Source of the DNA: Microbacterium hibisci
GTDB lineage: Bacteria; Actinomycetota; Actinomycetes; Actinomycetales; Microbacteriaceae
Reading direction: 5' to 3'
DNA length: 64,000 nucleotides
Assembly (NCBI RefSeq): GCF_015278255.1
Contig: NZ_JADIJC010000002.1
Coordinates: forward strand, 1 to 64,000
Shown here one piece after another: positions 45,993-54,429 of the stretch (within the stretch, counting starts at the first letter, position 1; the number at the start of each line of letters is the position of its first letter). A model generated the notes under the pieces. The model searched no databases, had not been told where the DNA came from, and saw nothing but the letters and a program-made list of their open reading frames with translations. Position numbers and translations under genes: made by a program.

Positions 45993-47849
45993 GTGCTCCA
46001 CACATCTCCCGACGGTCCGCCGTGGCGCGACCTGAACCACAACGGCCGCCTCGATCCGTACGAGGACCCTCGGCTCTCCCCGGAAGCCCGCACCGCGGAC
46101 CTGCTCCCGCGGCTCAGCCTCGAGGAGAAGGCCGGCCTCATGTTCCACACCGTGATCGAAAGCGGACCGGACGGCACTCTCCTCGACGCACCCGGTGCCC
46201 TGAGCAAGTCCCCGACTCGCTCGGTCGTCCTCGACAAGCGGATGAACCACTTCAACGTGCACGCCCTCGGCTCGCCGCGGGAGGCGGCCAGATGGGCGAA
46301 TGCGCTGCAACGCCTGGCGGAGGAGACACCCCACGGCATCCCGGTCACCATCAGCACCGACCCGCGTCACGCCTTCGTCGAGAACGCCGGCACGTCGTTC
46401 ACCGCAGGATCGTTCTCGCAGTGGCCGGAGCCGCTCGGGATGGCGGGGCTGGATGACGACGACATCCGTGCCTTCGCCGACATCGCGCGCCGCGAATATC
46501 TGGCCGTCGGCATCCGGATGGCGCTGCACCCGCAGATCGACCTCGCGACCGAGCCGCGATGGGGACGGCAGCTGCACACGTTCGGCGCAGACCCGGACCG
46601 CACTGCACGTGCACTCGCCGCCTATATCGCGGGCTTCCAGGGCGACGGCATCGGGACCGCTTCCGTCGCCTGCGTGTCGAAGCACTTCCCCGGTGCCGGA
46701 CCGCAGCAGGACGGTGAGGACGCACACTTCCCCTACGGCCGCGAGCAGGTGTACCCCGGCGATGCCTTCGATCTGCACCTCGGGCCGTTCCGCGCGGCGA
46801 TCGCATGCGGAACGGCGGGCATGATGCCGTACTACGGCATGCCCGTCGGACTCACGCTCGACGACGAGCCGGTGCCGGCGGTCGGCTTCGGATACAACCG
46901 GCGCATCGTCACGGGTCTTCTCCGTGAACAGCTGGGGTTCGACGGTGTCGTCGTGACCGACTGGGAACTCGTGAACGACAACGTGGCGCAAGGGCAGGTG
47001 CTCCCGGCGAAGGCGTGGGGCGTGGAGCACCTGACGCCACGGGAGCGGATCGTCGCGATCCTCGACGCCGGTTGCGACCAGTTCGGCGGTGAGGAGTGCG
47101 TCGACCTTCTGATCGCGCTGGTGCGCGAGGGCGTGGTCGCCGAATCACGACTCGACGAGTCCGCACGACGGATCCTCGAGCTCAAGTTCCGTCTGGGGCT
47201 CTTCGACGACCCGTATGTCGATGAGGACGCAGCAGAGCAGATCGTCGGGTGCGCCCCTCATCGCGCCGCAGGCTTCCGCGCGCAGGCGGAAGCCGTCGCG
47301 GTGCTCGCCGACGGGGCGGGGATGCTGCCGCTGAAGCGCGGCTCCCGCGTCTACGTCGAGAACGTCTCCCCGGACGTCGCGGCCACCCTCGGCGAGGTCG
47401 TGGAGAACGTCGGCGATGCCGATCTCGCAGTGGTGCGCCTGGCAGCCCCCTTCGAGCCGCGGGACGATCTGCTGTTCGAGTCGCTGTTCCACCAGGGATC
47501 GCTGGACTTCCGCCCCGGACTCGTCTCCCGATTGGCCGACATCGCGGCGAGGGTGCCGCTCGTCGTCGACGTCGCGCTCGAACGCCCCGCGATCCTCGCG
47601 CCGATCGAGCGGATCGCATCCGTGCTCACCGGCACATTCGGCACGAGTGACGCCGCCTACGTCGCGGCGCTGACCGGCGAGATCGCGCCGCGGGGGAGCC
47701 TGCCGTTCGAGATCCCGCGGTCCATGCAGGCGGTGCGCGAATCGCGGGAGGACGTGCCGCACGACACCGCCGATCCGCTCTACACCGTCGGGCACCGCGT
47801 GGTGCCGCAGCGCGGAACGATCATGGCCGGGGTAGGGTTCGCAGAATGA
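45993..47849 (+). CDS. GH3 family glycosidase, cytoplasmic
   Basis: 618 residues from GTG 45993. The N-terminal barrel has KHFPGAGPQQDGEDAHFPYG (substrate Lys-His) and the nucleophile Asp in FDGVVVTDWELVND near 315; the second domain (about 430-618) includes VDVALERPAIL. At 618 residues it lacks the fibronectin-III domain of long beta-glucosidases. An EF-hand-like DLNHNGRLDPYED lies at 14-26, a feature of one GH3 subgroup. No signal peptide, so it cleaves imported beta-linked oligosaccharides. It overlaps the GH38 gene by four bases; TAGGGT near its end (47833-47838) may be an internal promoter for that gene. Confidence 0.88.
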   Translation: MLHTSPDGPPWRDLNHNGRLDPYEDPRLSPEARTADLLPRLSLEEKAGLMFHTVIESGPDGTLLDAPGALSKSPTRSVVLDKRMNHFNVHALGSPREAARWANALQRLAEETPHGIPVTISTDPRHAFVENAGTSFTAGSFSQWPEPLGMAGLDDDDIRAFADIARREYLAVGIRMALHPQIDLATEPRWGRQLHTFGADPDRTARALAAYIAGFQGDGIGTASVACVSKHFPGAGPQQDGEDAHFPYGREQVYPGDAFDLHLGPFRAAIACGTAGMMPYYGMPVGLTLDDEPVPAVGFGYNRRIVTGLLREQLGFDGVVVTDWELVNDNVAQGQVLPAKAWGVEHLTPRERIVAILDAGCDQFGGEECVDLLIALVREGVVAESRLDESARRILELKFRLGLFDDPYVDEDAAEQIVGCAPHRAAGFRAQAEAVAVLADGAGMLPLKRGSRVYVENVSPDVAATLGEVVENVGDADLAVVRLAAPFEPRDDLLFESLFHQGSLDFRPGLVSRLADIAARVPLVVDVALERPAILAPIERIASVLTGTFGTSDAAYVAALTGEIAPRGSLPFEIPRSMQAVRESREDVPHDTADPLYTVGHRVVPQRGTIMAGVGFAE

Positions 47850-50800
47850 GGCGCGCCGGCATCAGGACCGACCCCGGGCGGGTCGCGGATCGGATCTCGA
47901 GACTGCTCGACGAGTCGCTGCGGGCGGCCGTCTACGCGAAGGTCGCTCCACTCGACCTCGAGGCGTGGGAGGTGCCCGGCGAGCCCGTGCCGTTCGCCGA
48001 CGCAGCGGCACAGGCGTACGCCCCGTTCACGGTCGGCACCGCGTGGGGGCGCCCGTGGAGCACACTGTGGCTGCGTGCACGGGGCCGCGTTCCCGAGGAC
48101 TGGCCCGTCGACGACCGGTACCGCGTCGAGGTGGTGGTAGATCCCGGCTTCGACGACAACATGCCGGGCTTCCAGTGCGAGGGCCTGGTCTTCCGGCCGG
48201 ACGGCACGATCGTCAAGGCGATCTCGCCGCGGAACTCCCGCGTCGCCGTCGTGGGACGTGACATCGACCTCTATCTCGAGCTCGCCGGCAACCCGAGCAT
48301 CCCGCCGGAGTCGCACTGGCGCGCCACGCGGATGGGTGATGCGGCGACGGCCGGCGACGCCCCGCAATACCGGCTTCGCCGACTCGACGTCGCTCTCGTC
48401 GACCGTTGCGTCTGGGAGCTGCTGCAAGACATCGAGACCGTGCGAGGCCTCGCGTCGGAGCTCCCGCCCACGGCGCCGAGGCACGCGCAGCTGTGGGCCG
48501 CGCTCGACCGCATGCTCGACGTCGTCGACCCCGACGACGTCCACGGCACCGCCTCCGCGGGGCGCGATGCGCTCGCCGCCGTGCTGGCGGCGCCGGCTGC
48601 GGCGAGCGCCCATACCGTGCTGGCGACCGGTCACGCGCACATCGACACCGCGTGGCTCTGGCCGGTGCGCGAGACGGTGCGCAAGTGCGCCCGCTCGTTC
48701 TCCAACGCGCTGGCCCTGATGGAAGAGGACGCCGACTTCCGGTTCGTGTGCTCGCAGGCTCAGCAGCTGGCATGGGTGAAGTCGGCCTACCCCGAGCTCT
48801 TCGAGCGCATCCGCGAGAAGGTCGCATCGGGCCAGTTCGTGCCCGTGGGCAGCCAGTGGGTCGAACCCGACACCAACATGCCGAACGGCGAGGCGACCAT
48901 CCGGCAGCTGACGTACGGCAAGCGGTTCTTCCTCGAGGAGTTCGGCGTCGAGACCCGAGAGGTCTGGCTTCCCGACACCTTCGGGTACTCGGCAGCGCTG
49001 CCCCAGATCATGCGACTGGCCGGTGTGGACTGGTTCATGACCCAGAAGATCTCGTGGAATCAGACCAACGCCATGCCGCACCACACCTTCCTGTGGGAGG
49101 GCCTCGACGGCACGCGGATCTTCACGCACTTCCCTCCGATCGAGACCTACAACGCACAGCTGTCGCCCGCCGAGCTCGCGCACGCCGAGCGGACCTTCGC
49201 CGACCACGACGCCGGCACCGTCTCGCTCGCGCCGTTCGGCTGGGGCGACGGCGGTGGCGGGCCGACGCGCGAGATGGTGGCGGCTGCGCGGCGGCAGGCC
49301 GACCTGGACGGCTCGCCGAGGGTGGTGCTCGGAGCACCCGCCGACTTCTACGCGCGCGCGTCGACCGAGAGCGAGGAGCTGCCGGTGTGGCGCGGCGAGA
49401 TGTATCTCGAGCTGCACCGCGGCACGCTCACCAGTCAGCTGCGCACCAAGCAGGGCAACCGCCGCAGCGAGGAGCTGCTGCACGAGGCGGAGCTGTGGGC
49501 GGCGACGGCCGCGGTGCGCCGCGGCACGGAGTATCCCTACGACGAGCTTGACCGCCTGTGGAAGCGCGTCCTCATGCTCCAGTTCCACGACATCCTGCCC
49601 GGCAGCTCGATCGCGTGGGTGCACCGTGAGGCCGAAGCCGATCACGAGGCCATCCAGCGCGATCTGCAGGAGATCGTCGCGCGGAGCGTGACCGCTCTCG
49701 CAGCCACCGCCGACGTCGAGGCCGAGCCCGCATCCACTCCTGGGTACGCCGTCAACTCCGCGGCCGTCGCCATCGATGGCGTCGCCGCGTTCTCCATCGG
49801 CACCCCGGCCGAGCACCCGGCGGCCGTCGTCGAGGAGACCGCCGACGGCTGGCTCCTGCGCAACGGCACGGTGAGCGCCATTGTCGACCGCCGTGGGCTG
49901 ATCGTGTCGCTCGCCGGCGCCGACGCCCGCGAGGTCATCCCCGAAGGCGAGCCCGGGGGCCTGCTGCGACTGCACCGCGATTCCCCCGACAAGTGGGATG
50001 CGTGGGACATCGATCGCCACTACCGCCACAATGCGCACGACCTCATCGAGACCGACGAGATCTCTGCGGGGACGGATGCCGGGACGGTGTTCGTGCGCGC
50101 GACCCGCAGCTTCGGGTCATCCTCGGTGACGCAGACCGTCGCCCTCGGCCCCGGGCGCGCGGCTCTCGACATCTCGCTCGACATCGACTGGCAGGAGCGC
50201 GGACGGCTGCTGAAGCTGGTGTTCCCGCTGGACCTGCACGCCGACGAGACCTCGACCGAGACCCAGTTCGGTCACCTGCGCCGGCCGACCCACCGCAACA
50301 CCTCGTGGGACGAGGCGCGGTTCGAGGTCTCGGGCCAGCGCTGGCTGCACCTTGACGAGGCGGGTTTCGGCGCCGCCATCGCGAACGACTCGTCGTACGG
50401 CCACTCCGTCGATCGCGTCACCCGTCCGAGCGGCCAGACCACGACGACGGTCGAGATGTCGGTGCTCCGTGGGGCGCGCTTCCCCGACCCGAACGCCGAT
50501 CGTGGACGCCATCGGGTGCGCTACTCGCTCCGCCCCGCAGCGACGATCGGCGATGCGCGCGAGGAAGGGCGGCGGATGTCGCATTCCCTGCGCTTCATCG
50601 ATGCGGCGGAGCCCGTCGAGCCGCTCGTCTCGTCGAGCAGCGCCGACGTGATCGTCGAGACGGTGAAGCTGGCCGACGACCGCACCGGCGATGTGGTGGT
50701 GCGGCTCTACGAGGCCTCCGGTGGTCGCCGCCGGACCACCATCCGCCCCGCGTTCGCCGCGGATGCCGTCGAGCTGGTCGACCTGCTCGAGCGGACGATC

Positions 50801-50896
50801 GTCGGAAGGACGCGCGTCGGCGACGATCCGGCCGCGGTGACCCTCACCCTGCGCCCCTTCGAGATCGTCACACTGCGGTACCGGCGCGCGACCTGA
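47846..50896 (+). CDS. GH38 alpha-mannosidase
   Basis: 1016 residues, normal for the family. An N-terminal beta domain (about 1-240) precedes the catalytic barrel: TGHAHIDTAWLWPVRETVRK near 270 (Zn ligands His and Asp), FVPVGSQWVEPDTNMPNGE, WLPDTFGYSAALPQI with the nucleophile Asp near 380, and MLQFHDILPGSSIAW near 580; the C-terminal half is the usual beta-sandwich. It removes alpha-linked mannose from imported oligosaccharides with retention. The start overlaps the GH3 stop (ATGA) and is also seven bases after TAGGGT, so it may have its own leaderless transcript. A bidirectional terminator follows. Confidence 0.94.
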   Translation: MRRAGIRTDPGRVADRISRLLDESLRAAVYAKVAPLDLEAWEVPGEPVPFADAAAQAYAPFTVGTAWGRPWSTLWLRARGRVPEDWPVDDRYRVEVVVDPGFDDNMPGFQCEGLVFRPDGTIVKAISPRNSRVAVVGRDIDLYLELAGNPSIPPESHWRATRMGDAATAGDAPQYRLRRLDVALVDRCVWELLQDIETVRGLASELPPTAPRHAQLWAALDRMLDVVDPDDVHGTASAGRDALAAVLAAPAAASAHTVLATGHAHIDTAWLWPVRETVRKCARSFSNALALMEEDADFRFVCSQAQQLAWVKSAYPELFERIREKVASGQFVPVGSQWVEPDTNMPNGEATIRQLTYGKRFFLEEFGVETREVWLPDTFGYSAALPQIMRLAGVDWFMTQKISWNQTNAMPHHTFLWEGLDGTRIFTHFPPIETYNAQLSPAELAHAERTFADHDAGTVSLAPFGWGDGGGGPTREMVAAARRQADLDGSPRVVLGAPADFYARASTESEELPVWRGEMYLELHRGTLTSQLRTKQGNRRSEELLHEAELWAATAAVRRGTEYPYDELDRLWKRVLMLQFHDILPGSSIAWVHREAEADHEAIQRDLQEIVARSVTALAATADVEAEPASTPGYAVNSAAVAIDGVAAFSIGTPAEHPAAVVEETADGWLLRNGTVSAIVDRRGLIVSLAGADAREVIPEGEPGGLLRLHRDSPDKWDAWDIDRHYRHNAHDLIETDEISAGTDAGTVFVRATRSFGSSSVTQTVALGPGRAALDISLDIDWQERGRLLKLVFPLDLHADETSTETQFGHLRRPTHRNTSWDEARFEVSGQRWLHLDEAGFGAAIANDSSYGHSVDRVTRPSGQTTTTVEMSVLRGARFPDPNADRGRHRVRYSLRPAATIGDAREEGRRMSHSLRFIDAAEPVEPLVSSSSADVIVETVKLADDRTGDVVVRLYEASGGRRRTTIRPAFAADAVELVDLLERTIVGRTRVGDDPAAVTLTLRPFEIVTLRYRRAT

Positions 50897-50931
50897 GCGA
50901 ACGCCCGCCTCGGTGCACCCGCAGACGACGA

Positions 50932-50964
50932 AGCGCCCGCGGGGGCGAAGACCCCGCGGGCGCT
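50932..50964. terminator. Bidirectional terminator after the GH38 gene
   Basis: AGCGCCCGCGGGG (50932-50944) pairs perfectly with CCCCGCGGGCGCT (50952-50964) across a 7-base loop, between two converging operons. Confidence 0.85.
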
Positions 50965-50981
50965 CCGAGTCGTGCGCCGCG

Positions 50982-51860
50982 TCAGCTCGCGACGCGAGCG
51001 CGCAGGTGAGGGGAGACGGATGCCGCGAACCCGGCGGCCGTGCGCTGCACGGCGAGGAGCGGGTCGGTGGCCCAGATCTCCTCGTTGAAGATCTCGACCT
51101 CGATGTCGCGGTCGTAGCCGGTCGCCTCGACGGCGGCCGTCAGCGACGCGAAGTCGATGACGCCGTCGCCCGGGTAGTGGCGGCTGAGCAGCACGTCCGC
51201 GGGGAGCGGGGTCTTCCAGTCGCACACCTGGTACGTCGCGATGCGGCCCTCGCGGCCGGCGCGCTCGATCGAGGAGAGGACGTCCGGATCCCACCAGATG
51301 TGGAACGTGTCGACGGTGGCGCCGACCACGGCCGGGTCGAAGTCCGCCGCGATGTCGAGCGCCTGCCCGAGCGTCGAGACGACGCAGCGGTCCGACGCGT
51401 ACATCGGGTGCAGCGGCTCGATCGCGAGCGTCACGCCGGCGGACGCGGCATCCGGAACCAGCTCGCCGATGGCGTCGCGCACCCGCTCGCGCGCGCCCAC
51501 CAGGTCGCGGGAGCCCTCGGGCAGTCCGCCCGCCACGAGCACCAGGATCGCCGTGGAGCCCTCGGCGCCGGCGGCCGCCAGCGTGGCGGCCTCTTCGATC
51601 GCCACGCGGTTGTCGTCGATCGACGCGCGGCGCGCCGCGCCCTCGGGCATCGTGAAGAAGCCCGAGCGGCAGTGCGTGGTGAAGCGCAGGCCCGAGTCGG
51701 CGAGCATCGAGGCGGCGGTCGCGAGACCGACCTCCTGCACGGGCTCGCGCCAGAGGCCGATCGCCTGCACGCCCGCCTCGGCGGTCACCCGCAGCGCGGT
51801 GGCGAGATCGGCGTACTTGATCGTCGCCTGGTTGATCGACAGGCGCGGGTCGGCGCTCAT
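50982..51860 (-). CDS. Sugar-phosphate isomerase/epimerase family protein (AP endonuclease 2-like TIM barrel)
   Basis: 292 residues. LSINQATIKYADLATALRVTAEAGVQAIGLWR at the first strand, LAIEPLHPMYASDRCVV (metal-binding Glu), VGATVDTFHIWWDPD (Asp, His) and IEVEIFNEEIWA (last Glu) give the metal-site order of xylose-isomerase-like barrels such as IolE and IolI. It is the last gene of a three-gene operon with a DUF993 protein (4-base overlap) and a Gfo/Idh/MocA dehydrogenase. Isomerising, epimerising or dehydrating a keto-sugar made by the dehydrogenase is the likely chemistry; the substrate is unknown. Confidence 0.82.
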   Translation of the reverse strand: MSADPRLSINQATIKYADLATALRVTAEAGVQAIGLWREPVQEVGLATAASMLADSGLRFTTHCRSGFFTMPEGAARRASIDDNRVAIEEAATLAAAGAEGSTAILVLVAGGLPEGSRDLVGARERVRDAIGELVPDAASAGVTLAIEPLHPMYASDRCVVSTLGQALDIAADFDPAVVGATVDTFHIWWDPDVLSSIERAGREGRIATYQVCDWKTPLPADVLLSRHYPGDGVIDFASLTAAVEATGYDRDIEVEIFNEEIWATDPLLAVQRTAAGFAASVSPHLRARVAS

Positions 51861-53074
51861 GCGAGCACCCCCGGGACGTCGATGCCGTTGATGCGCAGCA
51901 TGCCGTGCCAGCGGACGGCCGCCAGCTCGGGCTGCTCGAGCGCGAGCGAGGAGTTGGCCAGCTCGACGATGCGCGACAGGTGCGGGAGGCTGCGCGCGGA
52001 GTGCAGCCCGCCGACCATCTGGAACGCGGACTGGTGGCCGTTCAGCCACGACAGGAACGCGACGCCGGTCTTGTAGTAGAAGGTCGGCGCGGCGAACACC
52101 TGGCGGCTGAGCTCCTCGGTGGGGCCGAGGATCTCGAGGTAGCGCGCCGGGTCGCCGGCGTCGATCGCCTGGATGGCGGCCGACGCGACCGGCGTGATCG
52201 CTGCGAAGGCGCCCAGCAGCGCGTCGGAGTGCTGGCGCGGCGAGTTCGCGTCGCGCTCGGGCTGCGTCGCGTCGGGCACGTCCTGCCCGCCGATGAGGCC
52301 CACGTAGTTGAAGTCGTCGCCGGTGAACATGCGCACGCCCTCGGGCAGGCGCTCGCGCACCGACACCTCGGAGGCGGCGTCCAGCAGGCTCATCTTGACG
52401 CCCGCGACCTTGTCGACGTTCTCCTCGATGATCTCGAGCAGCACCGACGACGCCTCGCGCCAGTCGGGCGAGCCGAAGTAGCCCTCGAGCGCCGGGTCGA
52501 ACGCCGTGCCGAGCCAGTGGAGCACCACCGGCACGGTCGCGGACTGCAGCACCTCGCGGTAGACGCGGCGGTAGTCGTCTGCCGACTCCGCCACGCGGGC
52601 CAGGTGGCGCGATGCCATGAGCACCGGACCGGCGCCCTGCTCCTCGGTGAAGTGGAGCTGCTCCTTGTAGGCGTCGATGACCTGGTCGAGCGAGATCCGC
52701 TCGGCGTCGACGTGGTCGGTGTTGACGCCGACCACGACCGAGCCGCCCTCTTCGCGGGCGACCTGGGCCGAACGCGCGATCAGGTCGCGCGTCGCCGCGG
52801 CGTCGAGACCCATGTTGCGCTGCGCGGTGTCCATGGCGTCGGCGACGCCCAGGCCCCACGAGTACACGGCGCGACGGAAGTCCAGCGTCGCATCCCAGTC
52901 CACGTCGGCCGGCTGACCCGGAGTGTTGTCGGCCGAGGTCTTGGGGACCACGTGTGCCGCGGCGTACGCCACGCGGCTGCGCAGGGCGCCCTCGGGCTTC
53001 GTGTAGCCGGGTGATTCGTTGAGCTCGACGGCGGAGAGGGCTCCGTCGACGGCCAGGAGGTTGAGCTTCGTCAT
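51857..53074 (-). CDS. DUF993 protein (DapA-like TIM barrel), function unknown
   Basis: 405 residues. VVVGVNTDHVDAERISLDQVIDAYKEQL and VPVVLHWLGTAFDPALEGYFGS resemble dihydrodipicolinate-synthase-like barrels, and VAGVKMSLLDAASEVSVRERL has a Lys where Schiff-base lysines occur. The whole corresponds to the DUF993 family, which has no established reaction that I know of. Placed between a dehydrogenase and an isomerase-like protein, an aldol or retro-aldol step is plausible. The stop overlaps the isomerase start; the dehydrogenase ends 12 bases upstream. Confidence 0.8.
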   Translation of the reverse strand: MTKLNLLAVDGALSAVELNESPGYTKPEGALRSRVAYAAAHVVPKTSADNTPGQPADVDWDATLDFRRAVYSWGLGVADAMDTAQRNMGLDAAATRDLIARSAQVAREEGGSVVVGVNTDHVDAERISLDQVIDAYKEQLHFTEEQGAGPVLMASRHLARVAESADDYRRVYREVLQSATVPVVLHWLGTAFDPALEGYFGSPDWREASSVLLEIIEENVDKVAGVKMSLLDAASEVSVRERLPEGVRMFTGDDFNYVGLIGGQDVPDATQPERDANSPRQHSDALLGAFAAITPVASAAIQAIDAGDPARYLEILGPTEELSRQVFAAPTFYYKTGVAFLSWLNGHQSAFQMVGGLHSARSLPHLSRIVELANSSLALEQPELAAVRWHGMLRINGIDVPGVLA

Positions 53075-53086
53075 CCGTGCCTCGGA

Positions 53087-54289
53087 TCAGTCCAGCGACA
53101 GCGTCGGCAGCTCGACCTTGCGGCCTTCGCGGCTGGACTGCAGACCGGCCTCGGCCAGCAGCACCCCGCGCGCGCCCGACAGCAGGTCGAACTCGTAGTC
53201 GGTGCCCTCGACGTACGACACGAGGAACTCCTCCCACTGCTGGCGGAAGCCGTTCTGGAACACGTCGTTGGTCGGAACCTCGGCCCAGTCGGCGTCGTAG
53301 TCGTGGTCGTCGGCGAGGTCGGGGTTCCACACCGGCTTCGGGGTGGCGTTGCGGTGCTGGATCTTCGCGCCGAAGAGGCCGACCACGGCCGAGCCGTGGG
53401 TGCCGTCGACGTGGAACTCGACGAGCTCGTCGCGGTTCACGCGCACGGTCCACGACGAGTTGATCTGGGCCACGATGTCGCCCTCGAGCTCGAAGATGCC
53501 GTAGGCGGCGTCCTCCGCGGTGGCGGTGTAGTGCTCGCCCTTCTCGTCCCAGCGGTCCTGGATGTGCACGGCGGCCTGCGCGTAGACGGTCTTGACCTCG
53601 CCGAAGAGGTTCTCGAGCACGTAGTTCCAGTGCGGGAACATGTCGACGATGATGCCGCCGCCGTCCTCGGCGCGGTAGTTCCACGACGGGCGCTGGGCGG
53701 GCTGCCAGTCGCCCTCGAAGACCCAGTAGCCGAACTCCCCGCGCACCGACAGGATGCGGCCGAAGAAGCCGGAGTCGATGAGGCGCTTGAGCTTCTGCAG
53801 GCCCGGGAGGTAGAGCTTGTCGTGCACGACGCCGGTCTTGACGCCGGCCTCCTGCGCGAGCTTGGCGAGCTCGAGGGCCTCGTCGACCGTCTCGGCCGTG
53901 GGCTTCTCGGTGTAGATGGTCTTGCCGGCCGCGATCGCCTTGCGCAGGGCCGAGGCGCGCGCCTTGGTGACGAGGAAGTCGGCGTAGATCTCCCAGCGCG
54001 GGTCGGCGAGGGCCGCGTCGAGGTCGGTCGTGTAGTCCTCGATGCCGTGCTTGGCGGCGAGCTCGGCGAGCTTCGCCTCGCTGCGGCCGACGAGGAGCGG
54101 CTTCACGGTGACCTTGGTGCCGTCGGGCAGCTCAATGCCGCCCTGCTCGCGGATCGCGAGGATCGAGCGCACGAGGTGCTGACGGTAGCCCATGCGGCCC
54201 GAGACGCCGTTCATGATGATGCCGATCTCGCGCACCTGCGGACGGGCCGATGCCTCGGCCGAGGCGGGAGCGAGTGTCGTGTCGGTCAT
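53087..54289 (-). CDS. Gfo/Idh/MocA-family dehydrogenase
   Basis: 400 residues, no signal peptide. IGIIMNGVSGRMGYRQHLVRSIL is a variant dinucleotide loop (GVSGRMG, as in a few DapB-like or Gfo members, instead of GxGxxG), KTIYTEKPTAETVDE holds the conserved Lys, and DMFPHWNYVLENLFGEVKTV the second catalytic region. It should oxidise a sugar or cyclitol hydroxyl. It is the first gene of the operon with DUF993 and the isomerase-like gene, behind AGGACC and two LacI-type palindromes (54351-54405), so the pathway is sugar-inducible. Confidence 0.83.
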   Translation of the reverse strand: MTDTTLAPASAEASARPQVREIGIIMNGVSGRMGYRQHLVRSILAIREQGGIELPDGTKVTVKPLLVGRSEAKLAELAAKHGIEDYTTDLDAALADPRWEIYADFLVTKARASALRKAIAAGKTIYTEKPTAETVDEALELAKLAQEAGVKTGVVHDKLYLPGLQKLKRLIDSGFFGRILSVRGEFGYWVFEGDWQPAQRPSWNYRAEDGGGIIVDMFPHWNYVLENLFGEVKTVYAQAAVHIQDRWDEKGEHYTATAEDAAYGIFELEGDIVAQINSSWTVRVNRDELVEFHVDGTHGSAVVGLFGAKIQHRNATPKPVWNPDLADDHDYDADWAEVPTNDVFQNGFRQQWEEFLVSYVEGTDYEFDLLSGARGVLLAEAGLQSSREGRKVELPTLSLD

Positions 54290-54350
54290 GGGGTCCTGCT
54301 TTCTTCTCTGAAGGCCTGTAGTACCCGCCCGGCACGGGTGTCCGGTTGCG

Positions 54351-54405
54351 GGTAAACGCTTTCCAATAGTGTGCCATGGGATCGGATGCTGCGCAAGCGC
54401 TTTCC
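54351..54405. promoter_or_regulatory. Two LacI-type operators before the Gfo-DUF993-isomerase operon
   Basis: GGTAAACGCTTTCC (54351-54364) and CGCAAGCGCTTTCC (54392-54405), centres 41 bases apart. The pair suits looping by a LacI-family tetramer or binding of two dimers. The second box is flanked by CGGATGCT and CGGCATCCG. No regulator gene lies beside the operon. Confidence 0.75.
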
Positions 54406-54429
54406 CAGCGGCATCCGATCACCGATCCG

